Notes: generated by a model not told the origin, from the sequence alone. A DNA stretch of 64,000 nt from Candidatus Poribacteria bacterium (GCA_022822005.1 JAJECO010000053.1:143460-207459), one strand, 5' to 3'. Counted from the first letter of the stretch, positions 51,613 to 60,603 are shown. Program-made: numbers and translations.

Positions 51613-53349
51613 TCATTGTTGAGCGCGGAGAGATGTGCGTCGTTGTGCTGTTCCTTCGGTGTCAAGCTCCCCATCATTTTCCATAATCAGGACACCGTAC
51701 TCTTCTTCCGCAATTTTTCGGTCGTAGTAGCCGCGTTTGACATCCTGTAGGACCAACTCCGGTGAACGATCTGTGGGATTACCGTAACCTCCACCTCCCG
51801 GCGTCTCCAATCGCAGAATGTCGCCTGCCTGCATAGGAATCCCCTCATCCTTACTGATATGCGGCGGATTGTATTCTCCCCCTTGAAGAAAAAAGGTGTG
51901 TTTTGCCGATTTTGCCGATTTTCCGCCGAGGATTCCAAAGGGCGCGAAACGTCCGCGCTCTCCAAGCATCGAAGCACTCGCCTCGCCCCGTCGAATCTGA
52001 AATTCGAAGATAACACCGAGACCGCCGCGACGCATACCCGCACCTCCTGATCCCTCCCGTATCGTATATCGGGTAAAGAGAACCGGGTAGCGAGATTCAA
52101 ATATTTCCAGCGCTTGGGTTCGGGCGAGGGCAATGGTTGGATTGCCGTTGATAAGCCCATCGGTGAGATAATTTCCGCCGTATCCGCCCCCGATGAAAGA
52201 ATAGAAAACGTAATATCCCTTCTCCGGGTCTTCTCCGCCCACAGAGAGATTCGTCACTGTCCCCATCGGTGCGGCGTAGCTCTTGTCGGGAATCGCCTGA
52301 CTGAGCGCGCCCAACACTACATCAATGATCCGTTGACAGACTTCGGAGGCACATCCGGACACGGGCCGTGGCAGTTGAGCGTTGATAAAAGTTGTAGGCG
52401 GCAAATCAAAGGAGAATGGCGCAAAACAGCCCGCATTGATGGGAACATCGGGGAAGATATGCTTAAAACCGATATAGACACCAGCGATAGTGGTGCTGAG
52501 GACGCTGTTGAGTGGTCCCTTACATGGCGGACTACTCTTGGAGAAGTCGATATGGACATCGCTCCCCTTCACCTCCATCTCCATGTGGATAGTAAGCGGT
52601 TTCCACTCCACCCCGTCGCTGTCGATATAGTCTTCAAACGTGTACACCCCGTCCGGGATGGTCTCGATATGACTGCGCATCAGCTGTTCAGAACGCGCCT
52701 TCAGTTCTGCGATGGCACCAAAGACTGTTTCCTCCCCGTAGCGGTCAAGCAGCCGGGTCAGCCGTTCGGCGCCAAGGTTCAGGGCGGTCACCTGTGCGAT
52801 AATATCTCCCTGTCGTTCATCCGGGACCCGCACATTGTGCAGGATGATGTCGAGCACCTCTCTGTTCAGTTTCCCTTTGTCCAAAATCCGGATCGGTGGT
52901 AGACGAAGCCCCTCCTGATAAATCTCCGTGGCTTTGCTTGAGAACCCACCGGGCACCCGTCCCCCGATGTCGGGCCAATGTCCGCTATTGGCGAGGAAGG
53001 CGGTCAGTTTTCCCTTATAGAAAACAGGCTTGACCATCTTTACATCCATCAGATGGGTTCCGCCCAAATAGGGATCGTTCACGATATAGATGTCGCCCGG
53101 TTCAATGTTCTCAATTGACTCGATCACCGTACGGGTGGTAAATTCCATGACATAGATGAAACTCGGAAGCCCACGCGGACCCTGCATGATAACCTCGCCG
53201 TTGGTTTTATCGTAGATCCCGCTGGCTCGATCAAAGCCGTCAGAGATTACCGGCGAAAACGCCATCCGCTCAAGGGTCGCGTCCATCTCGTCCGCGATCT
53301 GCTCCAAGCTGCCGCGGATCACGGCGAGGGTTATTGGATCTATCTTCAT
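51613..53349 (-). CDS. Hydantoinase B/oxoprolinase family protein
   Basis: A 578-residue HyuB-type subunit, the partner of HyuA in ATP-dependent hydantoin or 5-oxoproline hydrolysis and of acetone-carboxylase-like complexes. Core motifs: PITLAVIRGSLEQIADEM, DIYIVNDPYLGGTHLMDV, HWPDIGGRVPGG, LNSVLSTTIAGVYIG, GGGYGGNYLTDG, RYPVLFTRYTIREGSGGAG and TPGGGGYGNP. No HyuA-type ATPase gene is in the window, so it is an orphan here. The ATG at 53349 is better placed to AAGG than the GTG two codons earlier. It is followed closely by the PQQ gene. Confidence 0.88.
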   Translation of the reverse strand: MKIDPITLAVIRGSLEQIADEMDATLERMAFSPVISDGFDRASGIYDKTNGEVIMQGPRGLPSFIYVMEFTTRTVIESIENIEPGDIYIVNDPYLGGTHLMDVKMVKPVFYKGKLTAFLANSGHWPDIGGRVPGGFSSKATEIYQEGLRLPPIRILDKGKLNREVLDIILHNVRVPDERQGDIIAQVTALNLGAERLTRLLDRYGEETVFGAIAELKARSEQLMRSHIETIPDGVYTFEDYIDSDGVEWKPLTIHMEMEVKGSDVHIDFSKSSPPCKGPLNSVLSTTIAGVYIGFKHIFPDVPINAGCFAPFSFDLPPTTFINAQLPRPVSGCASEVCQRIIDVVLGALSQAIPDKSYAAPMGTVTNLSVGGEDPEKGYYVFYSFIGGGYGGNYLTDGLINGNPTIALARTQALEIFESRYPVLFTRYTIREGSGGAGMRRGGLGVIFEFQIRRGEASASMLGERGRFAPFGILGGKSAKSAKHTFFLQGGEYNPPHISKDEGIPMQAGDILRLETPGGGGYGNPTDRSPELVLQDVKRGYYDRKIAEEEYGVLIMENDGELDTEGTAQRRTSLRAQQ

Positions 53350-53368
53350 ATTCACTTACCTTAAATTT

Positions 53369-53450
53369 AACGCAATAGCGCAATGACGCAAAGGGAAAAC
53401 GATAAAAGCGGTCCCATTCTCACGTCCTTGCATCTTTGCGTCCTAGCGTT
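53369..53450. repeat. AACGCAA-ended imperfect inverted repeat
   Basis: AACGCAATAGCGCAATGACG on the left and TTTGCGTCCTAGCGTT on the right are imperfect inverted arms. Related elements lie at 55840 and 58256. It is non-coding and sits between the UxuA-like and HyuB genes. Confidence 0.6.
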
Positions 53451-53476
53451 TATTTTTTTACTTACTGATAACTGTT

Positions 53477-54424
53477 TTAACGATAGACTGCTTGAATCAT
53501 CGACCGGATGTAACCGACAGCGAAGGCTCTGCCCGCCCACTGTGTGTTCTCTTGCGGAAAACTGGGCGTGTGATCCATCATGAAGGGACCTTCAAATCCG
53601 ATCTCTCGATAGGTCTGCATCGCCTCATACATATCCACATCGCCCTCATCCACAAAGACCTCTTGGAAACTCTTAGGCGTGCCTCGAATGTTGCGAAAAT
53701 GGACGTAAGCAATTTTGTTCTGCGAACCGATGCGGCGGATCGCGGCAGGCACGTCCTCACCCATTTCACGGACACAGCCCTGACAAAACAGCATGGCGTT
53801 CATCTCGCTCGGGACAGTGTTAAACGTGCGCTCGAAATGGTCGAGGGTCGAGAGAATCCGAGCTGCGCCGCCAAGCGGCTCAGGAATCGGTGGATCATCC
53901 GGATGTATGGCGAGTTTTACACCCGCTTCCTCCGCTACTGGAACGATACGGGTCAGAAAATAGCGCAAATTGTCCAAGAGTCGCTCTTCGGAGATATACT
54001 TTTCAGGAACGTCCGCCGGATCTTCCATGAACTCGTCGTAATCGAAGGTGCTATACCGGGCACCACCGCGTCCAATCGCTGAAGTTGTACGGAAATTTCC
54101 GATGGGTTTGAAGTTATAGCCCAAGGTTCGGACCCCTGCGGCACCGAGATTCCGAATCATCCTACACCACGCATCGATCTTTTCGTCTCGATCCGGCAGG
54201 GCGAGTGAGATCTCGTCCCAACAGTTCATACCCACGTTATCCAGTTTCATCCCGTTGGAATCGACGCGCCGAGCCATCTCTTTCCAGAAATCGGTACGAT
54301 CTACCCCATCTTTGAGATCGTCTGGCGGCGGGTTAATTGTAACATAATCCACACCGATAGCTTTGAATATGCTCAAATGCTCATCGTCCATCTGAGTCCA
54401 AGGTAGCTGTTCTTGAATTAGCAT
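53477..54424 (-). CDS. Mannonate-dehydratase-like TIM-barrel enzyme (UxuA-type) 1
   Basis: A 315-residue TIM barrel related to UxuA, which dehydrates D-mannonate to 2-keto-3-deoxygluconate in uronic-acid breakdown. Marks: VKLAIHPDDPPIPEPLGG, AMLFCQGC, IAYVHFRNIRGTPKSFQE, DMYEAMQTYREIGFEG and MMDHTPSFPQE, which carry the metal-binding His, Cys and Asp. The start at 54424 follows GGAG at a good distance; an ATG five codons upstream is poorer. It shares the minus-strand catabolic run with a second such enzyme at 59458, from which it is clearly diverged. Confidence 0.8.
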   Translation of the reverse strand: MLIQEQLPWTQMDDEHLSIFKAIGVDYVTINPPPDDLKDGVDRTDFWKEMARRVDSNGMKLDNVGMNCWDEISLALPDRDEKIDAWCRMIRNLGAAGVRTLGYNFKPIGNFRTTSAIGRGGARYSTFDYDEFMEDPADVPEKYISEERLLDNLRYFLTRIVPVAEEAGVKLAIHPDDPPIPEPLGGAARILSTLDHFERTFNTVPSEMNAMLFCQGCVREMGEDVPAAIRRIGSQNKIAYVHFRNIRGTPKSFQEVFVDEGDVDMYEAMQTYREIGFEGPFMMDHTPSFPQENTQWAGRAFAVGYIRSMIQAVYR

Positions 54425-54479
54425 CGTGAGTGTCTCCATTCTTCAAATTCAGGAAAAAACGAGAGAACGGGATGAAAAC

Positions 54480-54612
54480 CCACCGCAGAGACACAGAGGG
54501 CACAGAGCAGATGGAAGACTGGAAGATTGGGGTCAACCCCTATCCGTCCACGTTTTTCTCCGCGTCTTGTCTGTGAGATGGCGATCTCGGTGCGGTTGCA
54601 AACCGCACCTAC
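54480..54612. repeat. Composite intergenic repeat: CACCGCAGAGACACAGAG, GGAAGATTGGG, GTAGG hairpin
   Basis: It starts with CCACCGCAGAGACACAGAG, also found at 55800 and, altered, at 61385. GGAAGATTGGGG follows, then a GTGCGGTT-type hairpin (54589-54609, GGTGCGGTT/AACCGCACC). On the minus strand that hairpin is preceded by GTAGG (54608-54612). Confidence 0.65.
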
Positions 54613-54694
54613 CGGGTCTGGGGAGTTTTTCTCCCCGTCTTAGCGGTTGATTTTATCTCGATTTCTGGTCTTCTCGTTTTCCCGTTTTCACCTA

Positions 54695-55780
54695 TTAAAC
54701 CTCCCAGCGTGTCGCCACCGAGTGGGTTACGCCATCCGCCAACGTGATGTAATATGTCGTCAGAATGCTCCCATCGGACAGTTGGGTCGAGATCGGATAG
54801 CCGATATCAGCCCCACCACTTGGCACATCAGTTCGGAATTCGCTGGGCGTCCCACCATCGTCCCGCAGAACGACGACATTGTCCATGTCCCACGTAACCC
54901 CGCCATCGTGACTCAGGACCGCACGCACTCCCATTGGATCTCGACGGTATCCAAATGAACACAGTATCCGTCCATCCCGGAGTTTCAGCAAGTGTGGTGG
55001 ATACCCCCAGATAGGTGTCTGCAACGGTTGCGACCAGGTGCGTCCACCGTCATCCGACCAGGTCTCCAGCAGATTGCTGCCCTCCGTTCGTGTATGGGCG
55101 AGAACACGACCGGGAGAGACCTCCAGAAGTGATGTCTCGTTGCCGCTCACCCCCGTTACATAGGAGCCCATCGTCAACCAGCGCCACGTCTTCCCACCGT
55201 CCGCGGATCGCCAGATATAGGTTCGCCATTGGGCATCGGAATCAGAGCCGTAAACAGGGACCAGAATCGTTCCATCTGCTAACCACGCTGAACGCGGAAA
55301 CGCTGTCATATGATCAACGCCGGGCACAGTCCATTCATCTCGTTCCCATGTCTGCCCCTTGTCAGTCGAGCGCTGGACAAATAACTTATTGCTTCCCACC
55401 AAAATTGCGCCCTTGTCGTTTGGGTGTGGACGTACAGTCAGCCCTTGTGCTTCAGCGTCCCCCTGCTCCTCGGCTGGATAAGCCTTCCATCCAACTGTAC
55501 CAGCACAAAGATACGTCCCGTCCGGCATCACGGCGGCAAACCGGTCATATATCTCACGCGGCGATGTTCCGGGCCAGTTGTCGGGAAGTGTCGGATCATC
55601 GGACTCCCGCCATGTTTCTCCCTCATCTTCTGACAACAGCACCATCCAATCGGCAACCGCGTAGTGGTCATGGAACGGTGCGACCGGAATGCCGACAGTC
55701 AGCCGTCCGTCAGGGAGATGGGTTAGGACCGGAAAGGCACCGTAAAATCCCTTTCGTTTATAGAGAATTGTATGGTTCAT
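54695..55780 (-). CDS. Sialidase-like (BNR/Asp-box) propeller protein
   Basis: A 361-residue six-bladed propeller of the sialidase superfamily. Five Asp-box motifs are visible: SEDEGETW, STDKGQTW, SADGGKTW, SDDGGRTW and SHDGGVTW. Catalytic residues are not certain: an Arg triad typical of true sialidases cannot be confirmed by eye. No signal peptide, so it may act inside the cell on glycan fragments or be a binding protein. GAGGTGATGCA precedes the ATG. Its neighbours are a UxuA-like enzyme and an Eis-like acetyltransferase. Confidence 0.75.
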   Translation of the reverse strand: MNHTILYKRKGFYGAFPVLTHLPDGRLTVGIPVAPFHDHYAVADWMVLLSEDEGETWRESDDPTLPDNWPGTSPREIYDRFAAVMPDGTYLCAGTVGWKAYPAEEQGDAEAQGLTVRPHPNDKGAILVGSNKLFVQRSTDKGQTWERDEWTVPGVDHMTAFPRSAWLADGTILVPVYGSDSDAQWRTYIWRSADGGKTWRWLTMGSYVTGVSGNETSLLEVSPGRVLAHTRTEGSNLLETWSDDGGRTWSQPLQTPIWGYPPHLLKLRDGRILCSFGYRRDPMGVRAVLSHDGGVTWDMDNVVVLRDDGGTPSEFRTDVPSGGADIGYPISTQLSDGSILTTYYITLADGVTHSVATRWEV

Positions 55781-55799
55781 TGCATCACCTCAATAGAAA

Positions 55800-55965
55800 C
55801 ACCACCGCAGAGACACAGAGAACGCAGAACGAATATTTTAACGCAAAGTCGCAAAGAGAGGTGGGGGCGAGGGTGTGAGGGAACGAGGGAGCGTGCGTTA
55901 GCTTCCATATTTCCTCGCCTTCTCGCTTCTATCCTTGTGTCTTTACGTCCCAGCATCCTATTGAT
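55800..55965. repeat. Intergenic repeat: CACCGCAGAGACACAGAG and AACGCAAAGTCGCAAAG arms
   Basis: ACCACCGCAGAGACACAGAG is followed by TTTAACGCAAAGTCGCAAAG (from about 55836), with a degenerate right arm CTTGTGTCTTTACGTCC around 55942-55960. It is a joint of two repeat types seen separately elsewhere in the window. Confidence 0.55.
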
Positions 55966-56017
55966 GGGGCTCTGTAGTCGGTTTTCTTGTTTTTCCATAA
56001 TTTCTGGTGGTATTATT

Positions 56018-57196
56018 TCAGAAGTATTCGAGACTATAAGTTGTTTTGGGTGGCAGAAGCGCGGTAGCCGCCTGTGCCGCCTCGGTATTAGATGACGATA
56101 CAAAGCCGTGTTCTAACAGATCGGCAAGGCTTGGCTCACCCAACCACGCTTGTGTATACTGGTGGATGTCCATGTGTAAATCTCCGGTGTCACTCGGTTC
56201 GACCTGCACCCCTTCAGGACAGTAAGAGACTCGCCACGGTCCTCGGTTGGACGGGAGGATTTCATCATCAATAGCCATGGTGAAGCTTCCGGAGGCCCTC
56301 GTGGAGAGCCCTGTAAGTGAAGCAGGCACATCCAACACGCGAAACATTGATGGATTCGGGAGCTGAGCCGTCATGCCACGTGTAAACCATTTTGAGGACA
56401 AAAATGGACCGTTAGAGGGCTCGTCCCAAGTAATGGTCTGCCGATTGATACCGGTCCCCGCCAATGCCCCAAGCATCGACTCATACCCACGCAGTGTCGT
56501 CCATGCAAATTCGATAACCGATAGATCCGGATTTACCGTCAATCTCAGCAGGGCATAGGCTTCTATTGGGTCCCCGGCGGCGAATACGAGGGGTGGCGTA
56601 CCTTCGGTTTGAGTGAGTCGCGATAAGCCGAAACCCTTACGCCCCAACCGCATCCCAGAATAACGATGTGCGAACTGTTCGTATACCGAGTCCAGTTGTT
56701 CCCAGTCGTCCACACTCAATTGACGCACCGGCAATACGCAGTCCATCCGGGGAAACAGCGCAACAGGACAGGTAATGCGCACACACCGACCGCAGCACTC
56801 CCAACCAAATCGCCGATAGAAGATTTCGTGAGCGGCTCGCAGATTTGTGACAACCTCCCCGGTGCGATGCATATCTTCAATCGACCACGTCATCATCGCA
56901 CTTCCCACATGCCGTTTTCGGGTCGCCGGTGCGACAGCAACGCCACTCATGCCGCCGCATCTGAAATGTGCACCGCGGCAGGTCATCGGCGCATAAAAGA
57001 TTTGGAAGGCGCCGGAGACGATACCAGCCGCGTCCGCCACAAACACCTGTGACCGTTCATCAGGGCTTCGGAGATCAAGGGGCAGTTCTGGAGTTTCAAG
57101 CCTTGGATTGGGTTGACCACCATCAAAGGCTGCCGACCAGATCATCCCAACTTGTGCGCGATCATCCTCACGGTATTCTCGAATCGTAACCGCCAT
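56018..57196 (-). CDS. Eis-like GNAT acetyltransferase
   Basis: A 392-residue acetyltransferase with the three-part Eis layout: an N-terminal GNAT domain (GGMSGVAVAPATRKRHVGSAMMTWSI, then EIFYRRFGWECCGRC), a second GNAT-like domain (about 160-290), and a sterol-carrier-like C-terminal domain (about 295-392, VLDVPASLTGL to VQVEPSD). Eis proteins acetylate amino groups on aminoglycosides or peptides. GAGGAAAGG precedes the ATG. In this run of sugar genes its job is unclear; acetylation of amino sugars is one option. Confidence 0.8.
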   Translation of the reverse strand: MAVTIREYREDDRAQVGMIWSAAFDGGQPNPRLETPELPLDLRSPDERSQVFVADAAGIVSGAFQIFYAPMTCRGAHFRCGGMSGVAVAPATRKRHVGSAMMTWSIEDMHRTGEVVTNLRAAHEIFYRRFGWECCGRCVRITCPVALFPRMDCVLPVRQLSVDDWEQLDSVYEQFAHRYSGMRLGRKGFGLSRLTQTEGTPPLVFAAGDPIEAYALLRLTVNPDLSVIEFAWTTLRGYESMLGALAGTGINRQTITWDEPSNGPFLSSKWFTRGMTAQLPNPSMFRVLDVPASLTGLSTRASGSFTMAIDDEILPSNRGPWRVSYCPEGVQVEPSDTGDLHMDIHQYTQAWLGEPSLADLLEHGFVSSSNTEAAQAATALLPPKTTYSLEYF

Positions 57197-57228
57197 ATAG
57201 GACCTTTCCTCTTAACGCTGAACAATTA

Positions 57229-58179
57229 TCAATCATTCAAGGTGATAACTCCCTTACGCCTTTCTAAAACCGCTTCGTACAACCGCATAGACTTCAGACA
57301 ATCGCTGATGCTCGCTATCGGCTCACGATTTTCACGGATCGCGTTGACAAACTCCGTCAAGCTATGACCGTCGCCGGTCAATTCGCCGTTGCGTTGGTCG
57401 CTGTAGTTATCCGTAAAGACATTCTGGGAGTCGGCATAATGAGCAATCTCCCACAATCCATCAAGGACAATGTATTCCCCCTGACCGGTGATTTCAATCC
57501 GATCATAGTTGCGTTGCCAGAGGCGTTGGCTATTCAGTTGGAGGTTCCCGACCGCGCCGTTCTCAAATTCCACCGCGACTGCAAAAGATCCCTGTCCGCC
57601 CACCTCGTTGTGGAACACCGCAATCTCTTTCGCCGGACCCGCGATATACTGCGCAAGATCGAAATGGTGGATAGCAAAATCCAACAGATACCATTGCACC
57701 GTTGGATAGGTGCCACTACAGAAGGAGCAGAAGAGTTGTGTCAGTTGACCAAAGGATTCCCGTTCCATAATCTCTTTAGCACGATTGACACCTAAGCTGA
57801 ATCGCCGCTGAAAATTAATCATCAATGTTTTGCCGGCCCGGTCAGCGGTCTCTGCAAGCTCAGTGGCATCCGCTAAAGATGGGGCGGGTGGCTTGGGAAC
57901 AAAAACGTGATAACCCGCCTCTAAGGCTTCACGAACGAGAGATTGACGTGGGTCGGGTCTCATGGAGATGATTAGTGCCTCAAGGTCTTCCTGCTCCCAC
58001 ATTTTATGGCGATCTGTGTACCAACGGCCCGTACCAAATTTGCCCGCGGCATCTTTCGCTTTCGCTTCATCCATATCACAGACGGCTTGCAATGCGACAG
58101 GGGCAAGGTGCAACGCTGGATAGATAGTGTGCCTGGCAAAGCCACCGGCACCGAGAAATCCAATACGAAGTGGTTCCAT
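57229..58179 (-). CDS. Gfo/Idh/MocA-family oxidoreductase
   Basis: A 316-residue NAD(P)-dependent oxidoreductase: IGFLGAGGFARHTIYPAL at the start, VCDMDEAKAKDAA, and VFVPKPPAPSLADATE around residue 95, where the usual EKP reads PKP. FAIHHFDLAQYIAG gives the conserved His region. The Glu-to-Pro change before the key Lys is shared by some members and need not abolish function. AGGAGG lies about a dozen bases before the ATG. It lies between malate/lactate dehydrogenase-like and Eis-like genes. A paralog is at 39307 on the other strand. Confidence 0.87.
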   Translation of the reverse strand: MEPLRIGFLGAGGFARHTIYPALHLAPVALQAVCDMDEAKAKDAAGKFGTGRWYTDRHKMWEQEDLEALIISMRPDPRQSLVREALEAGYHVFVPKPPAPSLADATELAETADRAGKTLMINFQRRFSLGVNRAKEIMERESFGQLTQLFCSFCSGTYPTVQWYLLDFAIHHFDLAQYIAGPAKEIAVFHNEVGGQGSFAVAVEFENGAVGNLQLNSQRLWQRNYDRIEITGQGEYIVLDGLWEIAHYADSQNVFTDNYSDQRNGELTGDGHSLTEFVNAIRENREPIASISDCLKSMRLYEAVLERRKGVITLND

Positions 58180-58255
58180 AAGTTCTTTTTCCTCCTAAAT
58201 GGTTTACGCAAACAACAACTACACAAAAACAGGATAACGACATCTGCTCTTTTTC

Positions 58256-58332
58256 AACGCAAAGGCGCGAGGTGGCAAGGGCGCAAGGAAAATCTCAAAA
58301 AGGGGTTCTTTGCGACTTCGCGTCCTTGCGTT
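58256..58332. repeat. AACGCAA-ended imperfect inverted repeat
   Basis: AACGCAAAGGCGCGAGGTGG at the left and GCGACTTCGCGTCCTTGCGTT (cut to its key bases TCGCGTCCTTGCGTT) at the right are imperfect inverted arms of about 27 bp. Non-coding. Confidence 0.65.
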
Positions 58333-58395
58333 AAATATTCTTTTAGTCCGGGACATCTCGCTCTCTCGTTCCCTCGTTTTCTCGTCTTCACAGCA

Positions 58396-59403
58396 TCAAT
58401 CCCACGGCAGCGGAACATCGAGGCGCTCACTGGCTTCGCGGGCGGATTCCTGTTCCATTTCTCCATAGCGGATGCCATCACGACGGTGCATCTCAACCCG
58501 TTCTTCCTCAATTCCGCCGGGCAGAAGCGCACGGTCATAGCCGGGCATCGGTTCAAATGTTTCCCGCACGTCTCGCACCATCCGATCGGTCTCGGCACGG
58601 AAAACCGCTTCGGGAACAACCGCGTCCACATGGATGGCGAGCACCATACCTCCCAATCGTGCCCCACCGGGCCAGCGTTCGGTTACACCCTCGTCGTCGG
58701 GAAGCGTATAACCTGTCAATCCACCGCCCAAGAGACCCGCAACAGCAGTATAACCTATACTTTTGAAAAAAGCGGCTGGGATGAGAGAGAGGAGTGGGGC
58801 ATACTCTTCCCCACGCTGATAATCCGCCATGATACAGGTCGCCACGTCAAGCACCACAGACGGTTCATCTCCGCCGGGGATCGCAAAGCAGAGGGGCGGA
58901 TTGCCGAAGTAACCGAGTTGCGGTTTGGGATCGCTGCCAGCGGCATTGCCCAGATTCTGATAGCCCTGCACAGAGAAGCCGATACAACCCGCCTCCATGC
59001 ATATCCGCGTGTAGTGGCCTGCCGAGCCGTAATGCCCGATGTGACGCACGAGCCCCATGCCCAATCCGATCTCCTTCGCTTTCGCGATTGCCCCCTCAGT
59101 CGCTTTAACCATCGGAAGATAGCCGAGCGTTCCATCGCCGTCCAGAACCACGGCAGTCGGGGTTTCGTGAATTTGGCGGACATTAGGATCAGGATTCATA
59201 TCCCCATTTTCGAAGCCGCTACAGTAACCGTTGACCGTTCGCGTACCGTGACTTCGCACCCCGCGAAGGTCTGAGTTGACGAGTAGGCGACTGATTAGCG
59301 CGGCGTGGTCATTTGACAGTCCAGCTTTCTCAAAACAGGCGGTACTAAAGGCGAGGAGGCGGTTCTCCTGCACATTGACAAAAGTTTCTGGAGGTCGATT
59401 CAT
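58396..59403 (-). CDS. Malate/L-lactate dehydrogenase family (Ldh2) oxidoreductase
   Basis: A 335-residue NAD(P)-dependent dehydrogenase of the Ldh_2 fold, which oxidises malate, L-lactate, ureidoglycolate, 2,3-diketogulonate or similar 2-hydroxy acids. Hallmarks: LVNSDLRGVRSHGTRTV with the active-site His, LVRHIGHYGSAGHYTR, FGNPPLCFAIPGGDEPSVVLDVAT for the cofactor loop, and the final PGGIEEERVEMHRRDG. AAAGGATAGC precedes the ATG. With the UxuA-like gene just upstream it could serve a sugar-acid pathway. Confidence 0.9.
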   Translation of the reverse strand: MNRPPETFVNVQENRLLAFSTACFEKAGLSNDHAALISRLLVNSDLRGVRSHGTRTVNGYCSGFENGDMNPDPNVRQIHETPTAVVLDGDGTLGYLPMVKATEGAIAKAKEIGLGMGLVRHIGHYGSAGHYTRICMEAGCIGFSVQGYQNLGNAAGSDPKPQLGYFGNPPLCFAIPGGDEPSVVLDVATCIMADYQRGEEYAPLLSLIPAAFFKSIGYTAVAGLLGGGLTGYTLPDDEGVTERWPGGARLGGMVLAIHVDAVVPEAVFRAETDRMVRDVRETFEPMPGYDRALLPGGIEEERVEMHRRDGIRYGEMEQESAREASERLDVPLPWD

Positions 59404-59457
59404 TAGCTATCCTTTCTTGCTTGCGATTATTCACGTTTCACGTTTTACGTTTCACGA

Positions 59458-60423
59458 TCAAGCCTCAAGGGCTCTCAACAACGCTTTCACATAAGCTACC
59501 CCGTAGGCTGAAGCCGCGCGCTGTTCTACATCGCCAATATAGTTCGGCAGATGATCGATCTGTAATCCACCGTCAAACCCAATCTCCTGTAGGGTCTGAA
59601 GAATCTTAAACATGTTCATGTCGCCATCATCAAGGGCGACTTCCATATATCCGCCCGTCGGGATTGTTCCCTGCACGTTGCGGAAATGGGTGTGGAAGAT
59701 TTTCCCTTTCTGTCCAAAATGGCGGATGTTCTCAAAGATGTCTACACCTGACTCGTAGCAGGTGCCGATGCAGTAGAGCAGACCGCTGTGATCGCTGGGC
59801 ACGGCGTCGAGGATGCCAGCCCATCGTTTCGGCGAAAACTCGGTCTCAGGTAACGGAGGATCCGATGGATGGATAATGAGTTTCACATCGAATTTTTCAG
59901 CAAGCGGAACGAGTCGCTGATACATCTGCACACAACGTTCCCAGTGCTTTTCAACCGAGAACGGTTCAAGCGGTCTCTCGGCGATGCTCTGATTCATTAG
60001 CTCAACATCAAATCCGCCGAACGTATAATTTCCCCGGAGGGGTTTGGTATAGCCGCCCCGGTTTCCCGGATTCGCATCCCGATGTCCTGGGGTTTGTGCG
60101 AGATGCACAGGCATTGACATAAAGGGGATTCCGACTTGACCAAAAATCTCCAGTGACTTACACAGATTGTCGAGTTCTTCTTCGCCACCCGGCGCACCCG
60201 TCAGGAATTTCTGCGGTTCAGCGGGCGCGACACGGTAGATGTTGAGCCCAGCGGCGTTGACTCTCTCTGTTAACTTTGTCAGTTGTTCTAAATCTGGATA
60301 GCCTTGTTCTACCAGTCCGGGAATGCTTTCAGCGTTATGAATATCAAATCCGTCAGCGCCAATCTGTGCGGCAAACTGGACATATTCGTCCGAAAGGTCA
60401 CGTTGTCTCAGCAAAACTTTCAT
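59458..60423 (-). CDS. Mannonate-dehydratase-like TIM-barrel enzyme (UxuA-type) 2
   Basis: A 321-residue TIM barrel of the UxuA/xylose-isomerase-like group. Marks: KLIIHPSDPPLPETEF, LLYCIGTCYESGVD, IFHTHFRNVQGTIP, DDGDMNMFKILQTLQEIGFDG and QIDHLPNYIGD. The closing HTP motif of gene 1 is here HLP, so chemistry may differ. The ATG at 60423 is chosen because AGGAGG is seven to eight bases upstream; a GTG three codons earlier is too close to it. First gene of the minus-strand run. Confidence 0.8.
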   Translation of the reverse strand: MKVLLRQRDLSDEYVQFAAQIGADGFDIHNAESIPGLVEQGYPDLEQLTKLTERVNAAGLNIYRVAPAEPQKFLTGAPGGEEELDNLCKSLEIFGQVGIPFMSMPVHLAQTPGHRDANPGNRGGYTKPLRGNYTFGGFDVELMNQSIAERPLEPFSVEKHWERCVQMYQRLVPLAEKFDVKLIIHPSDPPLPETEFSPKRWAGILDAVPSDHSGLLYCIGTCYESGVDIFENIRHFGQKGKIFHTHFRNVQGTIPTGGYMEVALDDGDMNMFKILQTLQEIGFDGGLQIDHLPNYIGDVEQRAASAYGVAYVKALLRALEA

Positions 60424-60554
60424 AGCGATCACCTCCTCTTAAAAGAGAGTAGCAAGATCAATTCAGAAAGACAAGTCAAAAGCATTTTGGTAATTACGTA
60501 TACAGATTGTGCGTGCTTTACTGACAGTGAAATTGATAACTTCACATAACTCCC

Positions 60555-60603
60555 ATACAGAAAAGTCTTGATTTTCCTTTCTGTATTCAATATACTGACC
60601 ATC
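60555..60603 (+). promoter_or_regulatory. Sigma-70-like promoter with overlapping inverted repeat
   Basis: TTGATT (60568-60573), a 17-base spacer and TATACT (60591-60596) form a promoter about 75 bases before the secreted-protein gene. An inverted repeat ATACAGAAA/TTTCTGTAT (60555-60586) straddles the -35, as an operator would. The 14 bases at 60590-60603 equal those at 21956-21969. Confidence 0.5.

Noticed and set aside
58006..59274. A 422-codon plus-strand open frame
   Set aside because: It lies antisense across two well-recognised genes (Gfo/Idh/MocA and Ldh2) and a repeat-bearing gap, with no family likeness and no ribosome-binding site.
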